From Perognathus longimembris pacificus (taxonomy: Eukaryota; Chordata; Mammalia; Rodentia; Heteromyidae): DNA of 64,000 nt. The DNA lies in assembly GCF_023159225.1 (NCBI RefSeq), contig NC_063171.1, positions 12,384,326 to 12,448,325 on the forward strand, given 5' to 3'. A program made the position numbers and the translations under genes. Of this stretch, positions 36,500 to 48,416 are shown piece after piece (the first letter of the stretch is position 1; each line of letters starts with the position of its first letter). A model generated the notes under the pieces. The model had not been told where the DNA came from, did no database searches, and saw only the letters and a list, made by a program, of their open reading frames with translations.

Positions 36500-36890
36500 A
36501 TCAAATGTCAGTATTTGAAAAAAATACCTTCACCTACATGTTTACAATAGCAGTATTCACAAAACCCAAGTCAGGAAATCACCCTAAGATCCTGTCAATA
36601 GATGAATGGATAAAGAAAATGTGGTATTCATACACAATGGATCATGACTCAGTCCAAAAACAGAAAAGAATAATGTCATTTTTGGGAAATTAAATTAATC
36701 TGTAATAGAACTGATGATAAAACAAAATCAACCAACCAAACAAACAAATACAAAACCCAGTCTCTCAAAAGACAATTTTGACATTTTTTTCACATGTGTT
36801 GTTTTACAGAATAAAAAGTGGAAAGAAAGTATGAGAATATGGGCATGATGATAAGCAGTAGTGAAGTGGAGAATGATCAAAATATATATT
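36500..36890 (+). mobile_element. Old L1 relic, ORF2 C-terminal part
   Basis: acaatagcagtattcac, atagatgaatggataaag, aaatgtggtattcatacac and aatggatcatgactcag match the ORF2 region encoding IAKIW...DEWIKKMWYSYTM (the translation DEWIKKMWYSYTMD is readable at 36594-36640). Short and mutated. Confidence 0.8.
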
Positions 36891-36897
36891 ATGTTCA

Positions 36898-37066
36898 TCC
36901 AGGTGCCAGTGCCTCACAAATGGAATCCTTGCTAGTGCAAGGATCTCAGGAGGCTGAGATCTGAGGATTATGTTTCAAAGCCAGCCTGGGGAAGAAAGGT
37001 CCATGATAATCTTATCTGCAATTAACCACCAGAAAACTGGGACTGGCCCTGTGGCTCAAAGTGGTC
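36898..37066 (+). mobile_element. B4-like SINE, 3'-truncated
   Basis: The 7SL-like half is well preserved (ctcaggaggctgagatctgaggatt, caaagccagcctgggg, ctgcaattaaccaccag). The ID module stops at ccctgtggctcaaagtgg, and unrelated sequence follows without a tail. Loss of the 3' end is unusual for a retroposon, so a later deletion or rearrangement is likely. Confidence 0.85.
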
Positions 37067-37261
37067 CTACAAACTTGTATTAATCTATTATTTATACACA
37101 TGGGAAATTAATGCTCAATTTATCAATAATGATAATCTTGATTCCATAAATGAGAAAATAGATACTGGGAAATGGAGACATCCTTCAAGTAAGCCTAATT
37201 GTAGTAGCAGGTGCAGTTATTGCATATTGTAGAAATAGGTGTAATTTTGTATTTTTTTTGC

Positions 37262-37276
37262 TTTGCTTTTTTTTAG

Positions 37277-37332
<56 letters not shown>

Positions 37333-37560
37333 GTTCTGGACCTTGAACTCTGAGCACAAGTGCTATCCCTAAGCTTCATTGCTCAATGCTAACACTTTAC
37401 CCCTTGTGCCACAATCCCACTTTAGGCTTTTTGCTTGCTAATTGGAGATAAGAGCCTCATTGACTTTCCTGTCTTGGATGGCTTTGAACAACAATCCTCC
37501 AGCCTTAGCTTCCTGAGTAGCTAAGATGTACAGTTATAAACCATTGGCGCCCAGCTTGAA
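37262..37560 (-). mobile_element. B4-like SINE, minus strand, with TG-expanded tail
   Basis: Antisense ID module: tggttctggaccttgaactc, caatgctaacactttacccc. Antisense 7SL-like half: ggagataagagcctc, ggatggctttgaacaac, cagccttagcttcctgagtagc, taaaccattggcgcccagc. Its tail side is occupied by a (TG)n. Confidence 0.9.
37279..37329. repeat. (TG)n microsatellite at a SINE tail
   Basis: About 25 TG units between the T-rich tail and the first SINE bases. Confidence 0.97.
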
Positions 37561-38565
37561 TAGGTATAATTTTATATTATTAGAGAATATGAGACTGTTC
37601 ATATCTAACAGAAAAATTTTCAGCATAATAAGATAAAGCCAAAACAGTTATTAATTCTTGTATTTCACATGAAAATAATGGGCAGAGGAACGGTTGGTAA
37701 ATACAGTCATAATATCTAATGAACCTATGTGGAAATTGAATCCAGTGACTTGAGGGATTGCATGGAATTGGGATAGATGGAGGAGTGAAGAAATCACTGC
37801 ACTCCTAAACTAATATGCTAAACAGAAAATACATGTATATAACTACTTTAAGAAGATGTAAGTAAAATACCTTGCTTCAGTACAACTATAATAAAGTAAA
37901 ACTACAATGTAGGCTAAACAATAGTTAATTGAACTAATTTTCTATCATGTTGCATGGTAAACTCATGGGATTTATCATGTCACATGACATTAAATCTTAA
38001 AGGTAGCACTTTCTTCCCAATCACAGTATTTAACTATGAAGGAACCCAAAGCAGATGCAGATAGATTCTCTAAGAACAGAAAAGAAATAAGGAGGCCATT
38101 AACTTATATTTTATTGATGTGGAAGCATATTTTACACTACAATTAAAGTCAAATATCACTGTTTCATTCAGCATTTTTTCTGCAAGCAAGAAATTTAAAT
38201 GTCTATTAATGATATAATAAAAAAGAACAATTGTAATTATGTTTAATAATGTGCTATCTATAATATTTTATTTATATAGTATTATCCTTTCTATTTTAAG
38301 CTGGAAGATATAAAAAAAAATTCTCATTTATATTAATATTCCTCTGGTGGTCTTTTAGAAAGAAAGCCTAGAGAGATTGTGGTAAGTCCTCATACCATGA
38401 ATACTAAGTAGATTCAGTGCAGCACTTCTCAGATCAGCTGGGATGGTAGTAAAATACATGATTAGCACTGTGGAGCTTTAGAAAATTTTGTTCTTAGCTT
38501 CTAAGGAAACTTTCCTTTTTTTCATTTTTGGAAGAATTATTTACTGGGAAGCAGTTAATCATGGT
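37561..38565. other. Unrecognised AT-rich sequence
   Basis: No gene or repeat family recognised. Confidence 0.45.
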
Positions 38566-38765
38566 CAGTGCATAACTTCTCTCAAAACCTAGTTTTGTAA
38601 CTGTCTAGATATGTAACCCTGCATAAGTTAATTAACCTCAGCATGACTCAGTCTTCTGTATAACCCTCCTAATGAGATGTCTGTGATTATTAACTGATCA
38701 GATTTTATATAACATTTAGCACAAAATGAGGGGATTTTATAAAGCTTTGGAAGACATACATTATT
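38565..38765 (+). mobile_element. MIR relic
   Basis: aactgtctagatatgtaacc, cataagttaattaacctcagc, ctcagtcttctgtataa and gatgtctgtgattattaac follow the MIR core (gctgtgtgacc, gcaagtcacttaacctctc, ctcagtttcctcatctgtaa, gttgtgaggatt). Ancient SINE shared among mammals. Confidence 0.7.
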
Positions 38766-39570
38766 ATCCATTTTATAAATCAACTAAAACAGACAAGAGA
38801 GGTGCATTTGTCCTTTCCCTGTCTTTCCCCCAAAATTTTACTTTTCTTTTTGCTTTTTCTACATCACATCACCTGAACATTGATAACAAGAAAAGCTGCA
38901 GAGTCATATAAACGGCTCTCAAAGAAACTCTCTTTAAGACTGCATCAGTGATTTCAATCAAGGAGGAAATTTCAACAGGAAATCATAGGTTATGACGGCA
39001 AGAGCAATGATAGAGACTATGGTAACAAGTGTCTGCATTTGTGTGCAAGTTTGTGCGAGATGGAGAGTAGTCAATGATATATGGATATTATGTACTCCCT
39101 ATATTGTATTCTCAGAAAAGTTGGATACACATAAGACACCATTTAGGCATCTACTAGCTCAAAAGGAGCTAAGAGTGTTATCAAACCATGAAAGGTAAAC
39201 ACATTATAAAGTTTTAAAGGAAAGTATTTTAGAAAAAAAATAACCTGAAGTACTTTGGGTAATAATTAATTAACAAAGGGTGTTATGGTGATCAGAGGGG
39301 AAGAATGTTTTTGGAAGCTAGAATAATCACATTTCAGTTAAATATCTTTGGCTACATAATTTTACTGCATCCATTATTACAATTTAGAGAGCGGCTTTTG
39401 GAAAGGCAGATAATATTTTATCAAGTGAAAGTGGTGACTAGATCATACAAACGAACCAAGAGTTAGGACAGAAGAGATAAAAAATATGGAATTTTATCAT
39501 AATAAATAGTTCAAATTTTATCTAAGAGTATCATAAAATGAAGAAGAAATGAGAGAAAGCTCTCTTTAGA
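38766..39570. other. Unrecognised sequence
   Basis: No credible coding sequence; the frames at 38726-38911 and 38992-39198 have no family signature. Confidence 0.45.
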
Positions 39571-39572
39571 GG

Positions 39573-39614
39573 GTGTGTGTGTGTGTGTGTGGGTATGTGT
39601 GTGTGCGCGCGCGC
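39573..39614. repeat. (TG)n followed by (CG)n
   Basis: A TG run ends in gtgtgcgcgcgcgcc, a strictly alternating purine-pyrimidine stretch with five CpG steps, the strongest Z-DNA-type sequence in the window. Confidence 0.95.
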
Positions 39615-39839
39615 CTTCGGAAATATTATTGCAGGTATGTAATACATGGCTATTTATTGATTTAAAGTAAATTCTGATTTACATAAGGATGACAAATTTC
39701 TTGTGATTGTGTATTATTTTTCAATCTAAAAATCATCTTGTTCTTATTCTGACCACAACATTTGTATGCTGTCAAACATTTGAACAGTAAATTTTCATTT
39801 TTTTCTATTCCAGCAATATAATGAAATGGTTGACTGTCA

Positions 39840-39960
39840 AGGTTGTATGGAAATGATGTCTGTGTGATGCTTGGCACACAGTGAGACAATTAAGTGGATA
39901 CTAACCACTGGATATTGTTATTGTTATCATCATTATAATTATTACTCTGTTTTTAGAATC
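39840..39960 (+). mobile_element. MIR 3' end relic
   Basis: gtgtgatgcttggcacacagtgagacaatt, then ...actggatattgttattgttatcatcattataattatta, resembles the MIR end (gcctggcacatagtaggtgctcaataaat...attattatta). Confidence 0.55.
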
Positions 39961-40425
39961 TCTGAGTTCACTGTTATTTGCAGTTAGATGGTTAATTAAT
40001 TTTATTTTACAGAGATTTGGTGGCCAAGCATCTTTTTTTTAGTAAGATGTAGAAGATTTGCTATTGAACATTACTGGGATCTGAAGACGCAAACCTAGGC
40101 ATTGAGCCAAATAATGGTTCTTCAGAGCTCTAAATAATGCAACACGTAATGAAGGTGGCTTATAGAAAGGAGGTCTTAGCTTTTACCCAGGAAATTGATA
40201 GGCAAACCGTGGTTCTATCATTTTTCTAGACTGTCAAATAAAGAAGTTCTTTTGTGTCATCCTCTTGTTTATCTTGTTAGCCAGAATCCTCATAATTGTC
40301 ACTTGATGTTTGTTCCAGTTCTGAATAGCACATCTTAGTTTAAAAGACACAAATTGATGAAAGAAAGGTCTCAAATACCAGTTTAATTTGGATGTTTATC
40401 AAGAAAGCCCTGATTGGGTTTGGAA
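39961..40425. other. Unrecognised sequence
   Basis: No gene or named repeat recognised. Confidence 0.45.
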
Positions 40426-40511
40426 TGTGGCTCAAATGGCAGAGTGCTAGCCTTGAGCAAAAGATACTCAGGGACATTGCTCAGGTTCAAATCCCAGGAC
40501 TGGCAAAAAAA
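40422..40511 (+). mobile_element. Solitary 3' SINE module (ID-like monomer)
   Basis: ggaatgtggctcaaatggcagagtgctagccttgagc...caaatcccaggactggc, then A-rich tail. No 5' half. The flanking tail gave rise to the following GAAA repeat. The duplication agaaagccctgatt occurs before (about 40402-40415) and after (40623-40636) the module and repeat, so the module inserted as a monomer. Confidence 0.85.
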
Positions 40512-40551
40512 AGGAAGGAAGGAAGAAAGAAAGAAAGAGAGAAAGAGAGAG

Positions 40552-40618
<67 letters not shown>

Positions 40619-40622
40619 AAAA
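40512..40622. repeat. (GAAA)n microsatellite from a SINE tail
   Basis: GGAA and GAAA units, about 110 bp, lying between the SINE module and the second copy of its target-site duplication. The Lys/Glu/Arg-rich frames over it are artefacts. Confidence 0.96.
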
Positions 40623-40639
40623 GAAAGCCCTGATTTTCC

Positions 40640-41185
40640 TAGAATGCCAACTAGGTCACTTTCTCTTTCATAATGTCTTAGGGCAAACATGACATGCCTA
40701 AATATTCAGAAAGTGAGGGAAATGGAAGAACTATTTCCACAAGCTTTGTTTCCACATGATTCTTAAATTTGCTAAGACATTAGAAACATCTACAGAGCTT
40801 TAATATTCTGGTGTCTGGGTTCATTTGTTTACTCCTTGAGATGGATTTATTACTGTCTTAAACAAAACAAGGATGGTATCACAGGCTTACTGCATCACAC
40901 ACGGTGCCCCCTGGAGTTTGCTGTATGGAAACTGCCTAATCATGGAAAATACCTACTGCTGGTAGGGAGAAAACAGAAAGGAAGAAGGTGTAAGCAATTG
41001 AATGCATCTGTAACACATTTTGGTTAGATTCAAAACCTGGAAAATAGAATCTGATTTATCAAATACTTATATGAGATTTAGAAATCAGTAGATCTGGCTG
41101 GGAAAGTTTGATCTTAATATAGACTTCTAATTTTAGCTAAAAGGCACATTCTTCTATTCAATTGATTTTAATAGCCTCCCATCTA
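40640..41185. other. Unrecognised sequence
   Basis: No credible gene or named repeat. Confidence 0.45.
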
Positions 41186-41189
41186 CATT

Positions 41190-41345
41190 ATTGTTTCTTA
41201 ATTATTTACTTATTAATATGTTAATTTGTATTTTGAGGAAGGGTTCTCTCTGTAGTCTAGTCTAGTCTAAATTTAGTAGGTTGCTATTTCAGCCTCCCAA
41301 GTGCTGGATTTATGGGCATGAGCTTATACTAACGTTTTCTTTTTT
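41190..41345 (-). mobile_element. B1 relic
   Basis: Antisense B1 features: gggttctctctgtagtctag, ttcagcctcccaagtgctgg, atttatgggcatgagc. The cagcctcccaagtgctgg phrase is characteristic of 7SL-derived SINEs. Confidence 0.75.
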
Positions 41346-41690
41346 AAAAATCATTGATATAACGAAATGCATGACATTTAAACAATTTAAAAGGGTGAAT
41401 CTTTATTTTGTCACATGGTCTCAATCCACAAAATTCTAATCCTATATTCCCCAGGCTTGAGAATCATGCAGGTGAGATTTGAGAATTGTACAAATACTTA
41501 AGCATAGTCATAACATTAATAAATAGAAAATGCCTGTGATAATGGCATAAAAGTTGAGGCTTTTTGAAGATTAGATGCAATCAGTCCTATGGGGCACATT
41601 ATGGTATTACTGGTACCAAAAGAAAGGAACAAAAAGAAATGGAAGAGATGATTGAGCTGCACATTTGCAGACTTTTTTTTTAATGCAACA
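41346..41690. other. Unrecognised sequence
   Basis: No gene or repeat recognised. Confidence 0.4.
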
Positions 41691-41845
41691 TCATTTCCTC
41701 TGTAACAACAAAGCAACAAGGCCTTTCCAAGTTCCAGTCCCTTGCTGTTAGACCTTCTAACCTACAGAATACCATTCAACATTGTATTCCTTGTAAGTTA
41801 CCCAGTCTTGAGTTCTCACAGTAGAAAACAGACTAAGATATGAAG
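41690..41845 (+). mobile_element. MaLR-like LTR 3' end relic
   Basis: gaccttctaacctacagaata, tgtattccttgtaagttacccagtcttgag, ctcacagtagaaaacagactaag follow the MaLR LTR end (aaattacccagtctcaggta...cagcaaaacagactaa). Subfamily undecided. Confidence 0.6.
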
Positions 41846-42610
41846 ATAAGGGAATGGTATATGATGCTATCCTTACAAAGTCTATGTGCAAGGTTGGTCC
41901 CATTACTCCCAGAATCATCCCATGTATTCAGAATTGTTAGGCTGGGCCTCATCTCTTTGGGTAAATCACTATTTTGTTCAAATACCTGCTTTCTTTCTAC
42001 CGGTATGAAATTATGATAAATGTTCAAAGTTGTAGGCACATGACAAATCCCCAATAAAAGTACTTAGCCTTGTGTCCTCAGTGATCTTCCCTAGAAGAAA
42101 AAATTTCACACATGTTTTCAAAAAGTCATTGTTGGTAGACTAAGTATATCCTGAAACATTTTACTGAAAGAAATATTAGGAACTTATGCCCAATTTTCTC
42201 TGAAAACTGTCCAGTTCACCTTTCTCCTTCACTGTCTTGGTTTTGAATCCTTTTCCCTCTAATAAAATACAAATTCCTTCCAGCAAACTGTTGTAATGTG
42301 AAAGAGGCTTGGGATTTTCAGATACACTCAGACAGTGAATGTAGAGGTTCTGATCAGAGATAAAGAATATATTTATAGAAACCTATATATTTCATTGTAA
42401 AGCAGAGGGTAAGTCAGTATAACAGATTTTAGTGAAGGTAGTTGAGAATATTTATTTTGTATAGTCATTTGGTGAAAAAAAAGAAGACTTTAGAAAAAGT
42501 ATTTGATTAAAGTAAAGAAGATTAAGAGATGTATTTAAAATAGAAAATAATTTTAAATGGTAGTGATATTATTTACATTGATACTCATGAGTATATATAA
42601 ATTTCACTTT
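41846..42610. other. Unrecognised AT-rich sequence
   Basis: No gene or named repeat recognised. Confidence 0.4.
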
Positions 42611-42628
42611 GTGTATGTGTGTGTGTGT

Positions 42629-42662
<34 letters not shown>
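42611..42662. repeat. (TG)n microsatellite
   Basis: TG run with two TATG interruptions. Confidence 0.96.
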
Positions 42663-42664
<2 letters not shown>

Positions 42665-43084
42665 TTGCTAAGCTTCAATGCCAAGATGATAGGGTCATTT
42701 GGAAGAACCAATATTAAAATAATAGATTTCTAGCAAAAAAAAGTGTATCAAGGAAAGATTTGAGAGCTTCTGGAAGAAGAAAAACTGGAAAACCACAACA
42801 AAAGAAAGATTATGGTTTATGAGAACATTGAGATGGTTACTGCAGTAGCATCAACATTGATTCCTAACCATAAATCGGTATCCAAATTCCTTAACCTATG
42901 AATGTGAACTAACTTGGAAAAATAAACATTTTTTTGCAGATTTACTTTAAAATTGTAAAATATGATCATTCAGTTATATATTTTTTTCTAAATATGTCCT
43001 AGGCCTACTGATCAGAGTTTAGTAGAAAATATTCAATAGAAGTACATAATACAAAAAGAAGATTCTTTAAATTAAGTACAGAGA

Positions 43085-43310
43085 TTGGTATGATTAGCTC
43101 CAAGCCAAGCAACACTTGAGACCTCCAGAAGCTGGGAGGGACAGGGATACATAAGAGGGCAGCCTGCTAGATGCTAGGCCATCTGGACACTTGTGTGCAG
43201 TAAGTTCCTATTGCTGTAAGCTACAAATATTATGTATTATTTAGCAATTTGGTTTTTTGTTTACAATAGCTCCAAAGAAATGTAAAATTATGGCAGAATT
43301 ACCATGTTAT
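43085..43310 (+). mobile_element. MLT1/MaLR-like LTR relic
   Basis: acttgagacctccagaagctggg, gatgctaggccatctgg, ttcctattgctgtaagctac and tttagcaatttgg resemble the MLT-type LTR end (gacctccagaactgtgag...aagccacccagtttgtgg). It directly precedes the ARF5 retrocopy. Confidence 0.5.
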
Positions 43311-43324
43311 GACTCTCAGCTAAG

Positions 43325-44425
<1,101 letters not shown>

Positions 44426-44514
44426 TCATAAATACTACATAGAAACATAGTTCAGGGATTTATAAATTGTATAATAATATATAAGTAAATATATAAGTAA
44501 AAGATTGATATTGA

Positions 44515-44729
44515 GGGAGCTGGGGATATGGCCTAGTGGAAAAGAGTGCTTGCCTCATATACATGAAGCCCTGGGTTCAATTCCCCAGCACCATATATAC
44601 AGAAAACGGTCAGAAGTGGCGCTGTGGCTCAAGTGGCAGAGTGGTAGCCTTGAGGGAAACGAAGCCAGGGACAGTGCTCAGGCCCTGAGTCCAAGCCCCA
44701 GGACTGGAAAAAGAAAAAAGAAAAAAAAC
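44515..44729 (+). mobile_element. Dimeric ID-ID SINE with 12-bp target-site duplication
   Basis: Starts gggagctggggatatggcc, B box GGTTCAATTCC, module GTGGCTCAAGTGGCAGAGTGG. Tail is A-rich with G interruptions. Duplication gattgatattga at 44503-44514 and 44730-44741. Confidence 0.95.
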
Positions 44730-44884
44730 GATTGATATTGAAAAAATTGATGTACTGTTTGTAGTTCTGTTACTTAACAATACTTAGTATTAAGTTGTAA
44801 TTGTTTTTATGGTTTAGTAAAAATATCAGAAAGCAATTCTTTCTATTTTTAGGTGCTTAAAAACAAGCATTTAAAAATCACAAA

Positions 44885-45128
44885 GTAATCTGGGCATGAA
44901 TGGCTCTCTAATCTAAATAGGAACTCTAATCCTAGTTATAAAGATACCAATATCTGAGGATCACAGTTTAAAGCCAGCCAAGGTAAGAAAGTTCATGAGA
45001 AACTTATCTCTAATAATTCATCAATTATGCCAAAAATGGAACTGTTGCTCTAGTGGTAGAGCACTGGCCTTGAACAAAAATTTTCAGGGACAATGCCCAG
45101 GCCCTGAGTCTAAGCTTTAGAAAACAAA
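44885..45128 (+). mobile_element. B4-like SINE
   Basis: 7SL-like half: tgggcatgaatggctctctaatc, tctgaggatcacagtttaaagccagcc, gttcatgagaaacttatctc. ID module: ggaactgttgctctagtggtagagcactggccttg, caatgcccaggccctgagtc. Moderately diverged. Confidence 0.85.
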
Positions 45129-45429
45129 AATAAATAAATTGGCACAAAAATCATTTAGTAAAAATGAACCTTTTCATGAAGACTGCCAGGCTAGTACCCT
45201 AAACTACAATCCAAAATGGTCCATCCCATATAGAACAGTCCTGGGAGACTGAAGAGAGTATTTTGAACATGCCTAACATTTTAATTTAAGTTTTTCTGTT
45301 TTTTTCATGTCCAAAAGGCTGACTGACCTCCATGGAACTCCATTATTAATCAGATCTGGGTCATCAGTAATTTGAAGAAAGGGTTGGAGGTTTCCAAGGC
45401 TGTTCCCTCCTCCTTTTCCAGATCTTCTT
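45129..45429. other. Unrecognised sequence
   Basis: No gene or named repeat. Confidence 0.4.
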
Positions 45430-45672
45430 AAAATAATAAAGTGAAAGGGAATACCAAAATCGAGAGACACAGGATAAAAAGACAAACGACTACAAAAGCA
45501 ATACTTGCAAATCTGTTTGGTGTAAACCAATTGAACAACTCATGGGGGGAGAGGGAAAGAGAAAGGAGGGGTATAAGGGAGGAGGTAAAAAAAAACTAAA
45601 AGAAATGTATCCAATGCCTAATGTATGAAATTGTAATTTCTCTGTACATCAGTTTGACAATAAAAAAATTTT
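45430..45672 (+). mobile_element. 5'-truncated L1 3' end
   Basis: Sense copy: aagtgaaagggaataccaaaatcgagagac, gtttggtgtaaaccaattg, purine tract 45542-45590 (ggggggagagggaaag...gggaggagg), tgtaatttctctgtacatcagtttgacaataaa and A-rich tail. A SINE follows directly. Confidence 0.92.
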
Positions 45673-45677
45673 AAAGA

Positions 45678-45890
45678 GGGCTGGGGATATGGCCTAGTGG
45701 CAAGAGTGCCTGCCTCATATACATGAGGCCCTGGGTTTGATTCCCCAGCACCACATATACAGAAAATGGCCAGAAGTGGCACTGTGGCTCAAGTGGCAGA
45801 GTGCTAGCCTTGAGCAAAAAGAAGCCAGGGACAGTGCTCGGGCCCTGAGTCCAAGCCCCAGGACTGGCCAAAAAAAAAAAAAAAAATTAA
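45678..45890 (+). mobile_element. Dimeric ID-ID SINE next to an L1 tail
   Basis: GGGCTGGGGATATGGCC, B box GGTTTGATTCC, module GTGGCTCAAGTGGCAGAGTGC, long A tail. It inserted in the A-rich tail of the L1 fragment. A/T-rich flanks make the duplication ambiguous. Confidence 0.94.
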
Positions 45891-47384
45891 AAAAAAGGAA
45901 GGATCAAGTTAGTGAATGTTTCTTTTCCCTGTAAAATTGAGGGTTGGCTATGATTTTTTTAATAAAATGGCAAAGATGTGATTTAAATTATGAGGGGATA
46001 TTTGCCAAGCCCAACAAGTGTTTTGTGGGGTCATTTTGCCTAATTGTTGTGTCATCTTTGAAATACCATACCATTTTAGCGCTTTACTAATCTATAAAAT
46101 GCCATGACACATTTAACAGCTCTGTTTTATATTTGGCCTTTTAAAAGCATCATGTTTTATGGTTGATCAGCTGCATAGTGGCAATACTCACAGATGTTTT
46201 GTGCATGGCATAAGCTCTGCTCAGAGACTTTCATTTCACCAGTATATGATGCCTACAAAAAGAAGAGATGTAATTAAAATCTAATGGATACAAAGCTTGG
46301 AAAATATATTAATGGTATAATAGAAAAAATGGACTTATAATATGGAGTTTTATTGTACCATAGTACTTATACCATGCTATTCTTGTTTATATGAACTGTC
46401 CAACTCTTTATAATCTCTCTAACTACAGTAAGAAATAAGTTTTATACCCTATCAAATCGAGATGAACGGACTAAGAATATGCAGCTGAAGTCAAAATGGC
46501 CAAATCATTTCTTGACCTCAAGCTGTGAGATACCCTATTCAAAAATTGCCTAGTCCAATTAAGAAAAACTTTACTAGAGATTCAGTTGGTTTCTCCTGGG
46601 TATCTGGAAGTACTACACAGTATTCTGATGGTGACGTACACAAAAGAAGAAATGAGGAGAGAAAAACAGTGGAGTTTACATTTATGAATACCAGTAGCTG
46701 TGGTCTACATAACTCACTTAATTCTGGAAGATTCCCTAAATTCTTATTTGTGACTGGGACCAGCATTTCTACAACTCTAAAGCTAGTTCTTCTGTAGTGA
46801 GCTAACTTTTTTATCTGCCTAGAGATTGAATAATGTGGATCTTTTGAGGTAAAGTGTGTCCTATGACCCTAAATTACTGTGTGAGCTTACCTGTGGCAAT
46901 GTCACCATCTTGCTCCTCTCTCAGGTGGAGGAAATTCTTATTTACCTATATACAAAAGAGGATCCTTAAAATCAATCACTAATTATTTAAATAAGGAGAC
47001 AGTTGATATAAGAGGAAAATGTACATGTTCATGTCGAATTGAAACACCTTTGCAACACACTTTAAAGTGAATAGGAAATTGAAGCATTTGTTCAGTGTTT
47101 ACTGTGTTGAGTACTGTCTTGGCACAGTTACTCTTCATGTGATTTGTACAAGTCACAGCTTACATAAGAATTCAGGGAGAATTAAGTTCAGTGATTTCCC
47201 ATGTTGAAGAGATTAAGCAACACAATTTTTCTTTCTGTATTTTAAAGATTATTGATAGGTCTAATAGAAACCTGAGTATAAATCACAAACTTTGTGATTA
47301 ATATTATTTATAATTAAGTTGCTCAGTTTCTAAATTTTAGGCGTTAAATTTTCCTTGATCCATTCTGGTTCTTTCAAGTTCAAC

Positions 47385-47388
<4 letters not shown>
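45891..47388. other. Mostly unrecognised sequence
   Basis: No gene is supported. The 90-codon frame at 46525-46797 has no known domain. At about 47085-47240 (cagtgtttactgtgttgagtactgtcttggcac) there may be an ancient MIR/L2 relic. Confidence 0.4.

Positions 47389-47435
<47 letters not shown>
47389..47435. repeat. (TA)n microsatellite
   Basis: Pure TA run of about 23 units. Confidence 0.97.
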
Positions 47436-47437
<2 letters not shown>

Positions 47438-47885
47438 TTCTTCTAAAAGTCACTTTTGCTGTGGCAACTATTTAATTTCCCATGGAAAATCTTTATTTTC
47501 AATTTTCTCTTAAATAATTTGGTCATCAAATAAGAGTTTTACAATGGCCGGTAGGATATTTAGTGCCTCACAATCTAAGTATTCCTCGTGCCATTACTTT
47601 TGCATGTGACATGGAATTTCACAATACACTCATATTCCTTTACCTCAGTAGATATAAGATGTCCATTACATTGATTCCTGGAATTTTTTTTTTTTTAATC
47701 TCCTGCCTTTTGGCAATCCCGAAGATTTCAAGCTACCACAGTCCTCACAATGATATTTTTTTTTTAACATCTCAAAAAGATCCCATGACCTTTCTGTGAT
47801 TCTTCACGTGCTTCTTCAACTGGAAAATATAACATTGTTTTCCCTCATTGGTAATTCCCCGAGGATAGTTCTAGGAGAAGATTAC
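47436..47885. other. Unrecognised sequence
   Basis: No gene or named repeat recognised. Confidence 0.4.
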
Positions 47886-47889
47886 AGTA

Positions 47890-48084
47890 GCTCAATAGCA
47901 ACATATGAACACATAAGATGATGCTAAGCAAAATGAACTCCAAGTTATAGAAATAAATAGTTTGTCATTGTTGTTATTTTCATCATTCCATGTAAAATTA
48001 TGCCTTTTTCTTTTGTCTTTATCCCCTATGGTTTTACCCCTGATTTCACTGTACCTGATTTTGGTACTTTGGGTATTGTATATA
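47890..48084 (+). mobile_element. L1 3' end, left part, split by a solo LTR
   Basis: acatatgaacacataagatgatgctaagc matches 9175-9200; the copy runs to gggtattgtatata, where the LTR enters, and resumes at 48621. In the intact copy the equivalent junction is ggatattgtatatactgc (9356-9373). Confidence 0.88.
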
Positions 48085-48246
48085 AGTTGGGCTCTGGCTT
48101 CAGCTTTAAGGGGTGGTCCCAAGAGACCTGCCTCTTCTCCCGTGCTGGGGCAGCTTGGCTGTTAGCCACTCCTACCCTCTTCCGGGTCCAGAACCGGAAA
48201 TGGTGACTCTAACCAGCCCCGCCTCCAGCCTCAGACCACATGTGCG

Positions 48247-48260
48247 CCAAGATGGCGGCG
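48247..48260 (+). promoter_or_regulatory. YY1-like site in solo LTR
   Basis: ccaagatggcggcg contains the YY1 core AAGATGGCGGC. The aligned part of the other LTR reads cataatggtgcc, without the core. Confidence 0.6.
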
Positions 48261-48317
48261 GGCGGAACCAAGGGGTGGTCCTGTGGGATGTGATGACCGC
48301 CCATAGAGGAAGTCCCA

Positions 48318-48325
48318 TGACGTCA
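48318..48325 (+). promoter_or_regulatory. CRE palindrome in solo LTR
   Basis: tgacgtca, the full cAMP-response element. The sister LTR has tgacatca at the same place (35489 region), one base different and lacking the CpG, as expected from CpG decay. Confidence 0.6.
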
Positions 48326-48408
48326 CTGTGATGGACAGCTCATAATCAGCCTATCACCATGCCTAGTTAGCCACTCCAAATCCCTACCCTTTCTGCCACC
48401 ATTACTGC

Positions 48409-48416
48409 TATATAAA
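48409..48416 (+). promoter_or_regulatory. LTR TATA box
   Basis: tatataaa, followed by ccccgccc; same place as in the LTR at 35272. Confidence 0.7.

Noticed and set aside
40392..40692. Lys/Glu/Arg-rich frames and a Phe/Leu/Ser-rich reverse frame
   Set aside because: Translation of a (GAAA)n microsatellite and part of a SINE.
46525..46797. 90-codon open frame
   Set aside because: No recognisable family and no exon or retrocopy structure around it.
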